DNA from: Pisaster brevispinus
Lineage: Eukaryota; Echinodermata; Asteroidea; Forcipulatida; Asteriidae
DNA: 64,000 bases
Assembly: GCA_023634235.1 (NCBI GenBank)
Contig: JAMKCF010000003.1
Span: forward strand, 7,322,958-7,386,957
Direction: 5' to 3'
Part shown: positions 1 to 11,689 of the stretch, piece after piece
How the letters are laid out: each line of letters begins with the position of its first letter
Numbering within the stretch: the stretch's first letter is position 1
The notes under the pieces: generated by a model
What the model was told of the DNA's origin: nothing
The model's database searches: none
The model's input: the letters and a program-made list of their open reading frames with translations, nothing else
Made by a program: the position numbers and the translations under genes

Positions 1-1200
1 TTCCATCAGCTTTCACGTTCCTCTTTTTTCCATGAGTTTTCTGTTGGAATCCGATATCTTGCTGTCTCTGGTTTTTGGTTTATTCCCTGCTATTTCCATG
101 GCAATTTTTTGTGTTGTTCAATTAATTGATGATTCCATGTTCAAAGAGTTCTTTCACCCTCTGAAAATTTGTCTGCCAGAAGTTAAAACTGGCTTTTGAG
201 TGCCAGTTGAAATTCTGTCCTGGTTTCTTTTAGTTTCTCTAGGTTAATGGCTGCTTCGTTTTGGACGTAGCACTTTTTGCCTCTCTAGTGTAGTGTTGAT
301 TCTTATCTTGCCTAGTACCATTCAGTGGTCGATTCCTACATTCACCTTGTTGACTGTTTTTACTTTGTTTTTTATGTAGCCATCTGAGCTTTTCCAGGTC
401 CATTTTCTGGCTGTTCCTTTTTTGAAGAAAGTGTTCCATTATTTTCATTTTGTTGCTGAAGGCAAATTCAACAAGTCGGTCGCTCCTGGCATTTCTTTGC
501 ATTGAACAATCTGTCGTAAAGTTTTTAATCTTTGGTCCATCTTGTAGCTTACAGCACATTTTATTAAAAAAACGTGATCTTTAACTTTTACTTCCGGTAC
601 GCACAGGACATGCAGGAAGCTAAACAATTTAAAAACCATATCTCCTGAACCACATGTCATAACAGCAAGTTCAAAGAGTTCCTTTGGGTATTACGACCAA
701 ACTCAACATAACTATTGAGTATAATGACATGTCGGTTTTTGTTTTTATTTTTTTCAACAACCGCTTTGTTGCTTTACAAACAAATGTCTAGTTCAAATTT
801 TGTATCTCTTGATTTTCACTCATATCTGTGGCAGGTGTTCGTTTAAACCTTTTATTTCAGATAGGTTTCCTGTGATGCTTTTATGAACCAGGAAGCCGAC
901 TTGTGTTTCACTTTCGTCCTTCAGTCCTATGTGGTAGACACTGTTACCACTTTATAGTTCTGTGTATTGTTCACCTCGTCTGTGAACTTTGCCCAGCCCA
1001 ATGATATCCCACTTTATTTCTTCTAATTCACCTGCTAGTTCCATTAGTCTCTCTTCCTGCAACAGTGATCTCACATAATATATTGTGATGTTCAGGTTCC
1101 ATTGGTTGGCTGTCCTAACCCAGGGATTTTTAGCATCCCCTACTCCTTGCTTTGTCACAGCGTCACTTTGGTTCAGAGAAAAAGAGCTGCTGAGAACCAA
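1..1200 (-). mobile_element. RTE-type LINE fragment, endonuclease region, runs off left edge
   Basis: Minus-strand translation gives pieces typical of the apurinic-type endonuclease of RTE-like non-LTR retrotransposons. There is an N-terminal 'RSLLQEERLMELAGELEEIK' followed by WDIIGLGKVHRRGEQY at about 960-1090, and a later 'RLVEFAFSNKMKIMEHF' segment at about 420-480. Further on, the frame continues weakly through a 'VNVGIDH' piece near 340. Stops and frameshifts break it many times, so it is a dead copy. A stretch at about 560-800 does not fit the LINE. It contains a TACTTCCGG word and a 'tctcctgaaccacatgtcat' phrase shared with the repeat at 6790-7130, so it looks like an insertion of that family. 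The reverse transcriptase would lie to the left of the window. The element sits in a GLE1 intron in the same orientation as the gene. Confidence 0.7.
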
Positions 1201-1482
1201 AGCCTTGGCTTATTTGTGTCTATCGTGTTGGTTTGGTGAGGCCTACCCTTCCAGTGGACTGTTCACGTAATTAGGCACAACATTGCAGTCCAGCGGAACG
1301 TTCTTGTGGTTCACAGGATTGCAGACATATGCCCGCAAGAATGTTTCTTCATGCCTATAACTTGCCCAACTTTTGAGACGCTCCCTTAATTACATGGTTT
1401 CTCCTCAAACCACACTTGATTATATTCACACCATTCAAAATATTTCAAATCCTACTGCTGCTCTAAAGACAGAATAACTTAC

Positions 1483-1596
1483 CAATGACTTTGGTGGTTG
1501 ATTCCTGACAAAACATCACTGATTCTACAATCTTATGCATGTTTTCTACTCGATCCATCGATGCCCCCTTAACCTTCGCATCATTCACAAGATGTT
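1483..1596 (-). CDS. GLE1: GLE1 exon 7 (last exon in window)
   Basis: 114 bp, beginning with two bases of a split codon (G from exon 6 plus AA gives Glu) and ending with one base. The acceptor is a pyrimidine-rich tract ending TTTGCAG at 1597-1603. The donor reads GTAAGT at 1482-1477. It encodes 37 whole codons, starting HLVNDAKVKG and ending ESTTKVI, a mostly helical charged stretch that follows the coiled coil. This part of GLE1 is poorly conserved, so identity depends on the phase match to upstream exons. The next exon must start with two bases and is not visible in 1-1482, where only a LINE and unassigned intron are seen. Confidence 0.8.
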
Positions 1597-1969
1597 CTGC
1601 AAACAAACAGAGCAAACTCTTAATCACGGAAGAAGAAAAGGAAAAATGTCCCCAATTCTGTAGCATTTTCCTACATTAATATGAATGGTCTGTCCTCCTG
1701 GTAACAACATTGCGAGGAAAATGGGGAAATGAGGAAGGATATATTTATTGTCAAGAGTGTCCCAACCATTTCGCTGGGATAGTCTGAGTTCATCTATACA
1801 GCCTTTATTGAAGGTGGACAAACTTGGGAGCAGCAGACTAGTGTCATGTGTCCAAACCATTTTTGTCCAGTCTTATTCAGTCTGTTTGAGAGATAACTAG
1901 CACAGATTATGTCTACCGGAGTTGGAGGAAAAACTTGGATTAATTATTTAATTCTGAATTTTTCCTTAC
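1597..1969 (-). other. GLE1 intron 6
   Basis: 373-bp intron between exons 6 and 7 with GT-AG ends. Translations in all frames are short and unlike known proteins; no repeat was recognised in it. Confidence 0.75.
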
Positions 1970-2139
1970 CAGCCTGCTCAGCAAAATGTTGAACTTTCAA
2001 AATTATTTCGTTGGCAGTAGATGGAAGGAATTCTCTGTGTTTATAGCTTGCAAGCTGACAACACACTTTTTTAGATGACTCAGTAACTTGTTTGTAGACA
2101 TTCATCATGCTGTCCAAATATGCCTGCCTCTCAGTAACC
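1970..2139 (-). CDS. GLE1: GLE1 exon 6 (coiled coil)
   Basis: 170 bp. The acceptor is TTTTGTAG next to position 2140 and the donor is GTAAGG at 1969-1964. It begins with one base that completes an Arg codon with AG from exon 5, encodes 56 codons starting VTERQAYLDSMM, and ends with one base. Predicted helical and rich in Lys, Glu and Gln. It corresponds to the region after the GLE1 coiled coil (human 'LYALQEEMLQLSQQL' area, from memory). No stop in frame. Confidence 0.85.
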
Positions 2140-2829
2140 CTACAAAATTGGACAAATAAGCAAATGATTAACATTCAAACCATTGTTTAATTGAGCATTA
2201 CTAAATAAACCCAGCTACAGTAGTTCATGGTCTAAAACATGTTTATCCAATAAAGACAAGGCTGGAGATGGAAAGACTGGTTCTAGCCAACACATGTGTT
2301 GCACTGATAGGGCATTAGAGCTCAACTTAAAATTCTATTTCAAACAAATATTGTGTGTGCAATAAGACCTCTCGCTAAACCGGGGCCCTGGAACAGGAAA
2401 TGCAAATTGGGACAACTGGTCTGGAATTCATTCTTGAAATCTCCCCTTTCCAGGGATTACTGGGTAATTCCCACTTCCACACGATTGGCCTTTTGTTATT
2501 GAGAGATTGATAGGCTGCCACCATTGTATTTGGCATGGAAGCTAAGTCTGATACTGCAGCATTCCATGGCTAATTCTATTATGTCATTGGTCACACTACA
2601 TGAAACACATGAGATTGCCCCAATCGCAGTTTCAGTGAGCCTGTGTACCTTGACGAAGCAACACATTGTGTTCCAGGCTCAGTCTTGTGTAGCTTAAAAG
2701 TAAATGAAATATTGTAGCGTAGTTACAACCAGCTTAAGGCCGCTGGTCTTGTATAAGTGCTGGTAATAATTATAGTGTAACATGATTACACAAGTAGAAA
2801 AATCTAAATTTTCCTCAGGAAAAAATCAG

Positions 2830-4620
2830 GAGGCTCTTCAAAAGAACAACTGAATACGGACGAAATGGATAAATCTACCATTAAACGGCAAAGAGCAACT
2901 AATGTAAAGTACAGTGAGCAAAAAAAAAAGATTCTTGCAATATTGATAACATTGTCTTTGCTGCAGACCAAGCATCAACGTACCATACCAGTGAGTTCAG
3001 CACGAAACCTGAAAATACTCATACGCCAATCCTGAACATGTTGCCTGAAATTAATGAAAACCAAGAGAGTCTTGGGAAACGTATAGAAAGCTACGAAGAA
3101 AGCTTTGACTATGTGGAGAGCGAGTACCCTTCATCAGATGTGCAGTCAAGCACAAGTGACGGCCTTTGGCTCAGTGGTCCCCATAGCAGTAAGCCAACCA
3201 CATCAGATAAGTCAGATTCCTCAGGTGAAAGTATTTTCAAAACTATGACAAAGAAGTTCACCACAAAAGAACAGTGCGACAAAGATATAGATTCAAATCT
3301 GGCAGACATGATTAACATGTTATTCAGAGACTGTCTTGTTCAGAGAGAGTTTCTGAAGATAAAATCAACGAGATGATTAAGAAGTTTAAGAAACCAGAGC
3401 TGCTCTGCTGTTCCTGTAAGTCAGCTCATAAACAAGATCTCTGTACACAAAATTTCAATCCTTCCAAAGTTCCCTTGTGAAGGATGCATCCGCAGGCACA
3501 CAGCTGGTGCAGGAACTGGCTCAATTGGTAAGCAGGTCAGGCACGGTTGACCTACAAAAAGTACTTGACTTGGGTACGGGTTCGTTGGCCCTGTTGGGCA
3601 ACACCAACTGCCTGCTTAACTTAAGGAGACGTGACTTGATGAAAACGGACCTGAAACAAGACTACCTCAATTTTGCTCATCAACAGTACCGTTCACTGAT
3701 TAGAATCAGTACTTAATTTGGGTAATTATAATCACAGATAATTATCTGTTTGGTGATGATGTTGAAGTAGAGGGGGCTGAGGTCAAGGATTTTATTCGCC
3801 AACCACATATGATGGAAAGTTTAAAAAACTCTAGACAAGAATGCAGAGCAAGCCCATCAGCCAAAACATCAGTCAAGATAAACGATGTACATGTTAAGTA
3901 CTTGTAGTACCACTGTCACTACAAGTAGTATCAGCAGTGATAGCCTCCATGCAGTGATATTTGAGGCAGGTAGACTGAAACATTTTGAGTCCCGTTGGCG
4001 TCAAATAACATAAGATGAGAGAATTATTGATGTAGCGTTATATGCACATGTTGAGTTCATTGGTGGAAAGCCACCTGTTCACTGCAACCTTTAAGCAATT
4101 TGAAATGCAGTAAATCAGTGCAATACATAAATGACTCAGAAATAACTGAGCTCCTTGCAAAAAGATTATCAAACTATCTCAACATGGCCAAAAAAGGATG
4201 GAACATATAGAATGATTCTAAATCTTAAAGGCCTTAATGAGCATGTCAAATACCATCTTTTTAAAATGGATACATTGATTCGGCTGTGCGACTCATTAAG
4301 CCTGGGTGCTCAATGGCTACAGTTGACCTTAAAGATGCATATTATTTGGTTCCAATAGCAGAGGAACATCAGAAATTCTTGAAATTTGAATGGAAACACA
4401 AACTGTTTCAGTTTACGTGTCTGCCTATATGTGGGTTGGCATCTGCCCCCGGATGTTTACAAGATTAATGAAGCCACTTTTTGCCTTATTAAGGCAATCT
4501 GGACATATCAATATGAGTTAACTTGGCGACTCGCTGTTAATTGGAACTTCTATTGCAGGGTAAATGTGGATAGTACATTGACCCTTTTACTCATCAGTTA
4601 AGTCGGTTATCCAGCCAACA
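2830..4620 (+). mobile_element. DIRS-like (tyrosine-recombinase) retrotransposon remnant: gag-like region and reverse transcriptase
   Basis: The plus strand shows a gag-like region at 3038-3376 (acidic, Ser-rich, ending NLADMINMLFRDCLVQREF) and 3477-3716. A spacer-like piece (GRLKHFESRW, then HVEFIGGKPPV near 4030-4080) leads into a reverse transcriptase start at about 4155-4470. RT motifs visible are KKDGTYRMILNLKGLNEHV, then after a frameshift VDLKDAYYLVPIAEEHQKFL and LFQFTCLP. The 'VDLKDAYY.VPI...HQKFLKF' pattern is characteristic of DIRS-clade RTs. RT is cut off after the 'GLASAPG' block. RNase H, methyltransferase and recombinase regions are missing. At least three frameshifts and several stops are present, so it is dead. 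It is antisense to the host gene GLE1. Confidence 0.75.
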
Positions 4621-5059
4621 CAATATACTATTTTCTGGGCTTTATTATTGGCTCAAGTTCTATGACAGTTGCTTTGCCAACATATAAATCAAGTCATTTA
4701 ATTGAGAAGTGCCAATCGTGACAAGGCAGAAAACGCATCTATTAGAACTACCCCATTCAGGCTTTAAAAAACCACTAAAGTACAATAAACAGAAGACTGA
4801 GAACAAACAATCCAACTAAGATTTACAAAAACCAGAGGTAGTACAAAAAGTACAAAAACAAACAGCAGCCTAGCTATTGCCCAAAAGTAAACTAATTTAC
4901 TATCTAAAAGAGCAAACCCCGTAAAAAGAAAGACATTAGGACAAACAAGATATCAAAAATACATGGAAAGATTATATAAACTCTTATAAAAACATTATGA
5001 ACACTGTTATAAAAACATTATAAAAACAAAGAAGACAAGAGTTATTAAAAGAATAAAGA

Positions 5060-5560
5060 CTCAACTGGGTAATGGTCATGTCAATATGTGATTGAACATA
5101 AGAGTTATATACTGAGGTGAATCAATAGTTTGTTCTCTTAAATGGAAAGGTAAAACATTCCAAATATACGGAAAACAGTTAAAAACATAAAATTTTTAAG
5201 AGTTTGTGCACGCAAATCCAATATTGAAATTATAACTGTCAACATGGTGAGTATTAATAATAGGAAGCAGTTTTGGCTCAATATCATACCTTTGGGTGAA
5301 AACAATGCAGAACAAAAACGAGAAGGAGATATTTGTACCGGTTATGAATGGAAGGAAGTTTAAAGATAATTAGTTGATCTAGGTAGTTAACATCCCGTCT
5401 GTAATTAAAACAAGCTCTGGTGAATCTGCATTGGATAATTTCAAGAGCATTTATGTGATTAGACTGAAATGGATACCAAGCCAGAACTGCATATTCTATG
5501 AGAAGTCCAATAATGATTTAAAAAGTAACGTAAGCGAAACAGAATCTTTAAACAAATCTA
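5060..5560 (-). mobile_element. LINE fragment, C-terminal reverse-transcriptase tail
   Basis: Minus-strand translation of about 5140-5540 reads as the conserved post-RT tail of jockey/CR1-type LINEs: a YAVLAWYPFQSNHINALE piece, IQCRFTRACFNYRRDVNYL, then LIIFKLPSIHNRYKYLLLV. This matches the usual 'LEYAS.VWSP...IE.VQRRFTR...Y.ERL..L.L.SLE.RR...D' pattern. Further left is a 'WNVLPFHLR' piece resembling the normal 'WNSLP..LR' end. Stops interrupt it. The fragment at 6093-6374 on the same strand may belong to the same original element, with the RT centre deleted. Confidence 0.65.
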
Positions 5561-6092
5561 ACTGATTGCAAAATGTGCTTTTTGTAAATAAACCGAATGT
5601 CAGTGTGTAGGTCTTGTTGCTCTGTTTGACCTCTTAACTCTTTAAGTGGCCACTTAGTTTTCGCGATTTGAACCTCAAACGCTTTTAGGTTTTTCGAAAT
5701 TCTGTATAAAAAAGTCTTTCTTTCCAAACAAAAACGATCTTGCTGATTTGTGTTGCCTTGGTACATCCCAAAACAGACAATGTCACAAAAAGGCAAATGA
5801 ATACCTTGTGCCCGCGGAGATAGGCATCAAGAGCTTTGCTAAGTTTTGTGGAAGTGGCCATGATGGTGTTGTGTGGCCGCAGCTGAAATCAATCATTGAC
5901 CTTTAGCTTCGTTCGCCACGGACAGTTTGCATAGTCATATTCAATTAGTTACGTGATATGAATATTGCATACATTACAAGTCATTTACATAGTCTGGTCA
6001 TGCCTCCAAATAGCAAATGCCCAAGACCTTGGTGGAATCCGGATGTAGGTCAGGAAAATAACACTAGTCACAGCGCCCTCTATGTTTATTCA

Positions 6093-6374
6093 TTACAAGC
6101 GTGTACAATTTGCCATGTACATGTGTGAACGTTGGTTGTGTGTGCGTGCAAATACCATGGTCTTGGAACCAAGACTATGTTTCGACTTGATAAAGAGCCA
6201 AAATTTCTTTGGATTTTGGTGGCAATTTATGGTTAAATCTGAGAAAAAGTTAGAATGAGCCTGCCTATTAATTATCTTAACCCTATTTTTTAAAGCTTTG
6301 TTCTTATCCCATTTAAGACAACACTTTTGAACAAAACTAATTACGATCACTGTTAGTAGGCAAGAAAGAAACAA
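6093..6374 (-). mobile_element. LINE fragment, linker between endonuclease and reverse transcriptase
   Basis: The frame contains RQAHSNFFSDLTINCHQNPK followed by KFWLFIKSKHSLGSKT. This is the familiar linker of jockey/CR1-type LINEs ('...Y...L......NPKKFW.FIKSK...'). Nothing on either side completes an element. It lies on the same strand as, and just upstream of, the RT tail at 5060-5560. Confidence 0.6.
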
Positions 6375-6789
6375 TGTTGAAGATATTGTATGATCTATTT
6401 GTGAACAAAATGTGAAAAGTATCCCCTAAATCAACTACAATCTGGTTAAAATTCTCAACACCATAGCTGATATTTTTCACAACTTCTCTGCTAATGTTTG
6501 CCCCCCCGAAAAAAAGGGACAATCCCCAATGCAAAACAAAATTTTCTGATTACCTTTTAAATACTAATTAACATCCTACATGTATACTTACACAAATGTG
6601 TTCCTGATCCCTACCAACAAACAGGAAGACTGTAAGAATGTTAGGTCTAGCTAATAGAGTTGTGCCCTAGACTCAATAAGTACTGTTGTTATTAAAAAGT
6701 GTTCCCTGCAATTGTTGATCAATTGAAGTGAATCCATTTAAGCTACCAGACAGCACAAAGATTATGTCTTTATGACATGGGGTGGTACA

Positions 6790-7130
6790 GAAAGTAGAAT
6801 TTTTATAAATTGACCTTCCTGCTGGACCGGAAGGAAAGGTAAAAATGGGTCATCTTTTTTAATAAAATGCCGCAAGTGTTGTAAGCTACAATGCAACACA
6901 TTACGACTTTATGACATGTGGTTCAGGAGATTTGATTCTTTAAAGTTTTGAACTTCCTGTTTGGACCGGAAGTAAAGGTCAAAGTGGGGTCATCGTTTTG
7001 AATAAAATGTTGCAAAATGCTACAAAATAACACAAAATTACGACTTAATAACATGTGGTTCAGGAGATATGATTTTTTAAAGTAATAAGCTATGAATTAC
7101 CGTAATTTGACACCTGATGACGTCATAGTA
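6790..7130. repeat. CCGGAAG/AGGTCA repeat, two to three units
   Basis: Repeated units contain a Cys/Gly-codon-free word pattern: an ACTTCC...GGACCGGAAG dyad, then AAAGGTCAAAGTGGGGTCAT, then 'acatgtggttcaggagat'. The dyads lie near 6820 and 6960. The unit ends with a CCTGATGACGTCAT word at about 7110. It is the same family as the Helitron-like units at 30690-33519 and 56950-60400, but no element terminus is seen here. Confidence 0.6.
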
Positions 7131-7733
7131 AAAAGTGTTTTTCATACTAACAAATTTTATAAGGTTATCTGATGGCATTTAACTTATTTCCATCTAATGC
7201 CTTCTTTCGAAAACCCAAAATGTGTGTAGGAATTACATGTAATGTATGTATTGGTCATGCACAAATCGAATGGGCTGTGCACAAAGCAATTGGTACTCTA
7301 TTGGTTAGGAATTAAATAACCAAGCTACGCATTTCATGTTTTTTTTCATAGTCTTGAGTAAGTCCCAATCTCATAAGGGTCCACACCCAAGTGCACAGAA
7401 GATCAATCACAAGATTGACTAATTTAATATTCACATCGCTGTCACTTGCATAATTAATTAGAAATTTTAATCAAACGACATTTGAAAACTAAATCAGGAA
7501 CAGCTATTTATGCAAAATAGCTGCAATTTGATCTGCCTGGATTTTTGGCAGGTGGAAAATAGATCAGATGATAGTTTTGAGCAATATTGTTAGAGTTGGC
7601 CAGTACCTACGAGCAGTCAATGTTGCGCCCTCCACCAAGGACTAATACAAAACCTAGCGTTGTAAATCAAGACTACAATTTTTTGCATAGGAAATTATTT
7701 TGTTTATAAACACATACCCAACAAATTACTAAC

Positions 7734-7807
7734 CTTCTAATGTTCTCAGCTTCAACCTCAGCTTCAGCTTTTTTCTGTAGTGCAGTCTTTAACTTGGATT
7801 CCATTCT
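7734..7807 (-). CDS. GLE1: GLE1 exon 5 (coiled coil)
   Basis: 74-bp exon of 24 codons plus two bases, translating as RMESKLKTALQKKAEAEVEA then ENIR. Acceptor CGCAG adjoins 7808; donor GTTAGT starts at 7733. Strong Ala/Lys/Glu heptad character. It aligns with the coiled-coil stretch of GLE1 rich in E, Q and R. Too short for ordinary ORF listing; found by searching for an in-phase exon between exons 4 and 6. Confidence 0.85.
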
Positions 7808-9493
7808 CTGCGATGTGAAAAGTATATAATTATCGTAACACAAAAGTTTTTGTCATTCGGGAAAGGAAGCAAGGTCAAATACAGATCACTACCGAACAAA
7901 ACAATGTTATAAAAAACCTACCAGATGGCATAAGTTGTAAAAGTACCTGTTGTTCTGCCTGTTTCTTGTAATTCCATCAGTGATCAGTGATTACAATGAT
8001 CAGTGATTACAATGATAAGTGATAACAATGATTAGTGATAACAATGATCAGTGATTACAAAGATCAGTTATTACAAGGATCAGTGATTACAATGATCAGT
8101 GATTACAATGATCAGTGATTACAGTGAAAAAGGGGTAAGAATGATTGATATATTCGGTCGCAAATTAAAGTTCAAAGTCGCAAACAGTTCAAGAATGGAC
8201 AGGTTGCCACCATCGTTTATTATTGAATTCAGCTCAATGGGAGGTAAGTCCGAGTAAGTCCGTGTTCCAAGATTTCAGCATACATGTGCCATGGCCAAGG
8301 CTCTGAAAACCTTGGTGAGTGCCTACTTATATTTTCTCACATGACAACATCAAATTCCGTTGCTAATTATGAGATCCTTTGTAGTCTTTCTTTTGTCAAG
8401 TCATTGGTTCATTGTGGCATCCATATTTTCAAAAGGAAACGATTACTCAACAAGCTCCCTGGTCGGCATGGAAATTTTTGCAGAATACCGACATAAAGTG
8501 GTTTTAAAAGCAACTATAATGTATGTAATGAGCATGTCGATATCAATAATTTTTTTATCCCCTGCAAGGCTCTACATCACATCTGGAAATGTATTAGACA
8601 CACGATTTCTGTCAACTGCAACTTTAAGAAAGACGGTAATTGAATGTTGTTTTTGTTTTGAGTCACACTCTATGAAGTGTTTGTTAAGTTTTTAAAGACC
8701 TTTCTGATGATGCTGTGTGCTCTCCAACAAAATGTCCAGGCTCAATCCTGGGACAAATTTTATGAATATCCGGAAATGTTTTTGGGTTTTTTAGTAGCAA
8801 GAAAATATTTCTCACAATGAAGCAATGTTCCAGAACTTTTAATGTTTCTTTTGAGAAAATGTCATTTTTGTTCAATGTGAATTAGCCACATCTTGGCCGT
8901 AAGCTACAGCCAATGATCGGCTCATGACATGCTAGAATCTCAGACTTAACTCCCATGACAAATACAATGTTGGCAGACTATCGATTCTTGCAATCATTGC
9001 TTGTGCAAAAAAAAAAAGGACAAAGGTCAGGAATTGGGGATTACATACTAACCCTTGCAAAAAGGAAGGTTTGAAGCAAAAATTCCAGTACCTTTTGATC
9101 TTCTTTACATTACAAAGTAAACCAAGCATAACACAGTAAATGTATGTACTGTGCACAGTACACAGCGGAATGTTGAGGTTATAAGTCTGCAGTGCACATC
9201 CTTGGACATTTTTTTTTAACGTGTCTGTCAGACTTCTGATTGCATTTCCGTAAAGGTTTTGCTTGTATACAAGGCGATAACTATTTTTAAACATGTGGAA
9301 AACAAAATCCAAGACTTAAAAATATCAATGGCATGCCAAGTTTTATTTATTTATTTGTTTAGGTAAAAAACACTTAAAGCAAACAAAGAAGTTAGAAGAC
9401 AAGAAAACTCCACGTCCATCTCAAGCAGACTGGTTTGGGCTAAGATTATTTTTATACTAGTAATTTTGCAACATGCAAATGTGTTAATCATAC
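7808..9493 (-). other. GLE1 intron 4
   Basis: 1.7-kb intron holding the 16-bp minisatellite at 7982-8125. The rest (8126-9493) shows only short ORFs on both strands. The longest plus-strand ones (8284-8496 and 8360-8695) resemble nothing known and have no coding support. Confidence 0.7.
7982..8125. repeat. Minisatellite, 16-bp unit x 9
   Basis: Nine 16-bp units with consensus GATCAGTGATTACAAT. Units 3, 4 and 6 differ by one to three bases (for example GATAAGTGATAACAAT). Immediately flanked by a partial unit on the left. It lies inside GLE1 intron 4, about 175 bp upstream of exon 5 in gene order. Confidence 0.95.
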
Positions 9494-9703
9494 CTTGTAG
9501 TGCAATTTGTTGCGATCTTGATGGTGTCTGAGTCGCTGTTGACGCATCTCTTCATTTTCTAGTTGCACATTCTGCATTTGTTGAATCCACATTCGAAATT
9601 TCTCGTTTTGCTGTTCAGCAAACATTGTGCAACTTTTTCCTGCCTGTTCAAGTAGTTGATTAGAATACTCTTCCACTTCATTCTGTCGTTTTGCAACTCC
9701 TTT
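9494..9703 (-). CDS. GLE1: GLE1 exon 4 (coiled coil)
   Basis: 210 bp, 70 codons, phase 0 at both ends. Acceptor TTTTCTAAAG ends at 9704; donor GTATGA starts at 9493. It begins KGVAKRQNEVEEYSNQLLEQ and ends RLRHHQDRNKLHYK. It is dense in Gln, Glu, Arg and Lys with heptad-like spacing, as in the central coiled coil of GLE1 that mediates self-association. No stop in frame. The joins to exons 3 and 5 both keep phase 0, so an additional phase-0 exon on either side cannot be excluded. Confidence 0.85.
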
Positions 9704-10290
9704 CTTTAGAAAAAAATAAATTTCAAAATTACTTTTTAAAACTGCTTAAGAACTGTGTGACCAGTCACTTGTTTAGGTACAGAAAAATTATTACAACTTT
9801 TTTCCAAGTTCTGCCCATACATGTATATATGTGGAATAATTGATTGAATGTTAACAGGAAATAACCTTTGAATAACAATACAAAATACTTGACAACAGTC
9901 AATTTCGACAATGTGCTTCATGCTATTGAATAATACACAATTTTTTAGGAGGACCAACGAATTGGAAATTTGAATTTAGTTAAAACAAGAAAAGTTTGTT
10001 CAACACAAATGCTTGAAAGCCAGTCGGTTTCTTGACATTTTACCTAGGTTGTCCAAAGCTTCTGGATCCCGAGGACAATCCACTCACACCAGTTTAGAGT
10101 TCATATACCAGGTTCTTCTGAAGTTATTCAGTGGGACATCACTTCTAATAACAGGGTATTTGCACACTTTAAAAAGTCTAATTTAAGACTTTTTATGACT
10201 GTTTGAATGCTACACTTTACAAAATATAAGACCAAAAATAAGTGGAAAAGCAGGGGAGAAACAGCTACAACTGCTCACATTTTGTTACGT

Positions 10291-10557
10291 TATATATTTT
10301 TTTTAAATCAAGGTTTTACCACAAATGGATGATTTTTTTATAAATTGTTTTATAACGCCGGTACGTTAATCCAGATGTCGTTGGTTCAAGTCCGGCTCCA
10401 ATCAAATTTTCTTTGTTCAAACTCAAGTTATTTAAAATGTACCAAGCTTCAACTTAACCCTGTCTTCACCAAAACGAATTAAAGTTGAGAGTTATAAAAA
10501 ATAAAAATTAAAAAAATCATCCATTTGTGGTAAAACCTTGATTTAAAAAATATATAT
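10291..10557. mobile_element. Fold-back element (MITE-like) with about 48-bp inverted arms
   Basis: The left arm 10291-10340 and right arm 10508-10557 are inverted copies with about two indel positions. Both contain CAAGGTTTTACCACAAATGG and its complement. The 167-bp loop holds GTTGGTTCAAGTCCGGCTCC, which resembles a tRNA T-arm or RNA polymerase III B box, but no A box or cloverleaf is convincing. Target duplication is not clear because both flanks are A/T runs. Confidence 0.8.
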
Positions 10558-11689
10558 ATGAATAAATAAATAAAAATAATTAATGACTTTTTAAATTAAT
10601 AACTGTAGCATGTATGCTTCATTGGGTTAGAACATCATGTTTACACGCATACATTAAGTACCAGATAATAATATGATACCAGATATGTAATATATGAAAA
10701 ACATTTACATACAACTGTACACCATGCAAACACACAGTAACACCATAGGCGCATATCTGCTCGAGGGTTTATAAAAAAAAATCCTGCTGCTAGGCCTAAA
10801 CTTAGTTCTTTGAAATACAAACTTTATGCGAATCTGCTGGATATATAGACTATAGTCCATGCCTTACATATCCCTTCAGAATTTTTGTTTGTGGTCCACA
10901 GGTAGGCAGAAGAAGAAATGTTATTTTATGTGAAGATTATACTTGACCAAGTACAATTATAACTTATCCCACGCCCTAATGTTGCACGTTAGCGTACAGG
11001 TCACACGTAAAGTACCCCCCACAAAACCCCCAAAATGTGGGCATGTGAGTCAAACCACTTATTTTTCCTTTATATAAATTTATGGATGAATAATTTTGAA
11101 AAAAATCTCAAATATCTCTGATTTGACAGACAGAAAACAACTCCGAAGCAGTGGCGGATGGGATGGAGTTGGTGGGAGTATTGATGGGGGCTGGGGCGGG
11201 GGCGGGGTTAAGTGCACACCCATTTAATCAAATGGCACCTGTTTTGTACTTGGTCTCCCCCCTTTGTTTTCCCATTTTTGATTTCAGCGGTCAGAGTAGA
11301 CCATAGTGATGCACATTATTTCTTCTCGAAATCAGGGTGCCCTAGGTGGAGCTGCCCCCACTCGCACAACCCTAGATTTACCCATGTCATGGAACTCGTT
11401 CTGTACAAGTCCTGCAATGGCTCTGCTTAACACATTTATTTACACACATTATGAATAGCAAATATTTACAGGAGAAAATGATTAATCCAGCAAATGTTTG
11501 CTCTGCAAGCAGCAACATTGGGCAAAATTGTGGGCTTGTAGTATGGACTTTACCTTAAGCAGTGCATGCATTTAAAGAATGAGTTGTTCTTTTTCAAAGC
11601 AATCATCAACAATGTCTTCTACATGATATCAACACCTCTTGCATTTTTGCTTATGAAGTGAGCATGCACTGACATTCTTGCATCTGCTT

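Larger units (their letters stand above)
2140..7733 (-). other. GLE1 intron 5, filled with retroelement fragments
   Basis: 5.6-kb intron. It contains a DIRS-like remnant (about 2830-4620, plus strand), LINE fragments (5060-5560 and 6093-6374, minus) and a CCGGAAG repeat (6790-7130). The stretches 2140-2820, 5560-6090, 6380-6790 and 7130-7730 hold no gene or repeat that I can name. Confidence 0.7.

Noticed and set aside
8284..8695. Overlapping plus-strand ORFs with hydrophobic stretches
   Set aside because: No recognisable domain, no splice support, and within an intron of another gene. Base composition is like the surrounding DNA.
8932..9312. 126-codon minus-strand ORF
   Set aside because: Low-complexity, Phe/Leu-rich from T-runs, no similarity recognised and next to a homopolymer tract.
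11150..11215. CAGTGGCGGATG start of a transposon terminal repeat
   Set aside because: No inverted partner or target duplication could be found.
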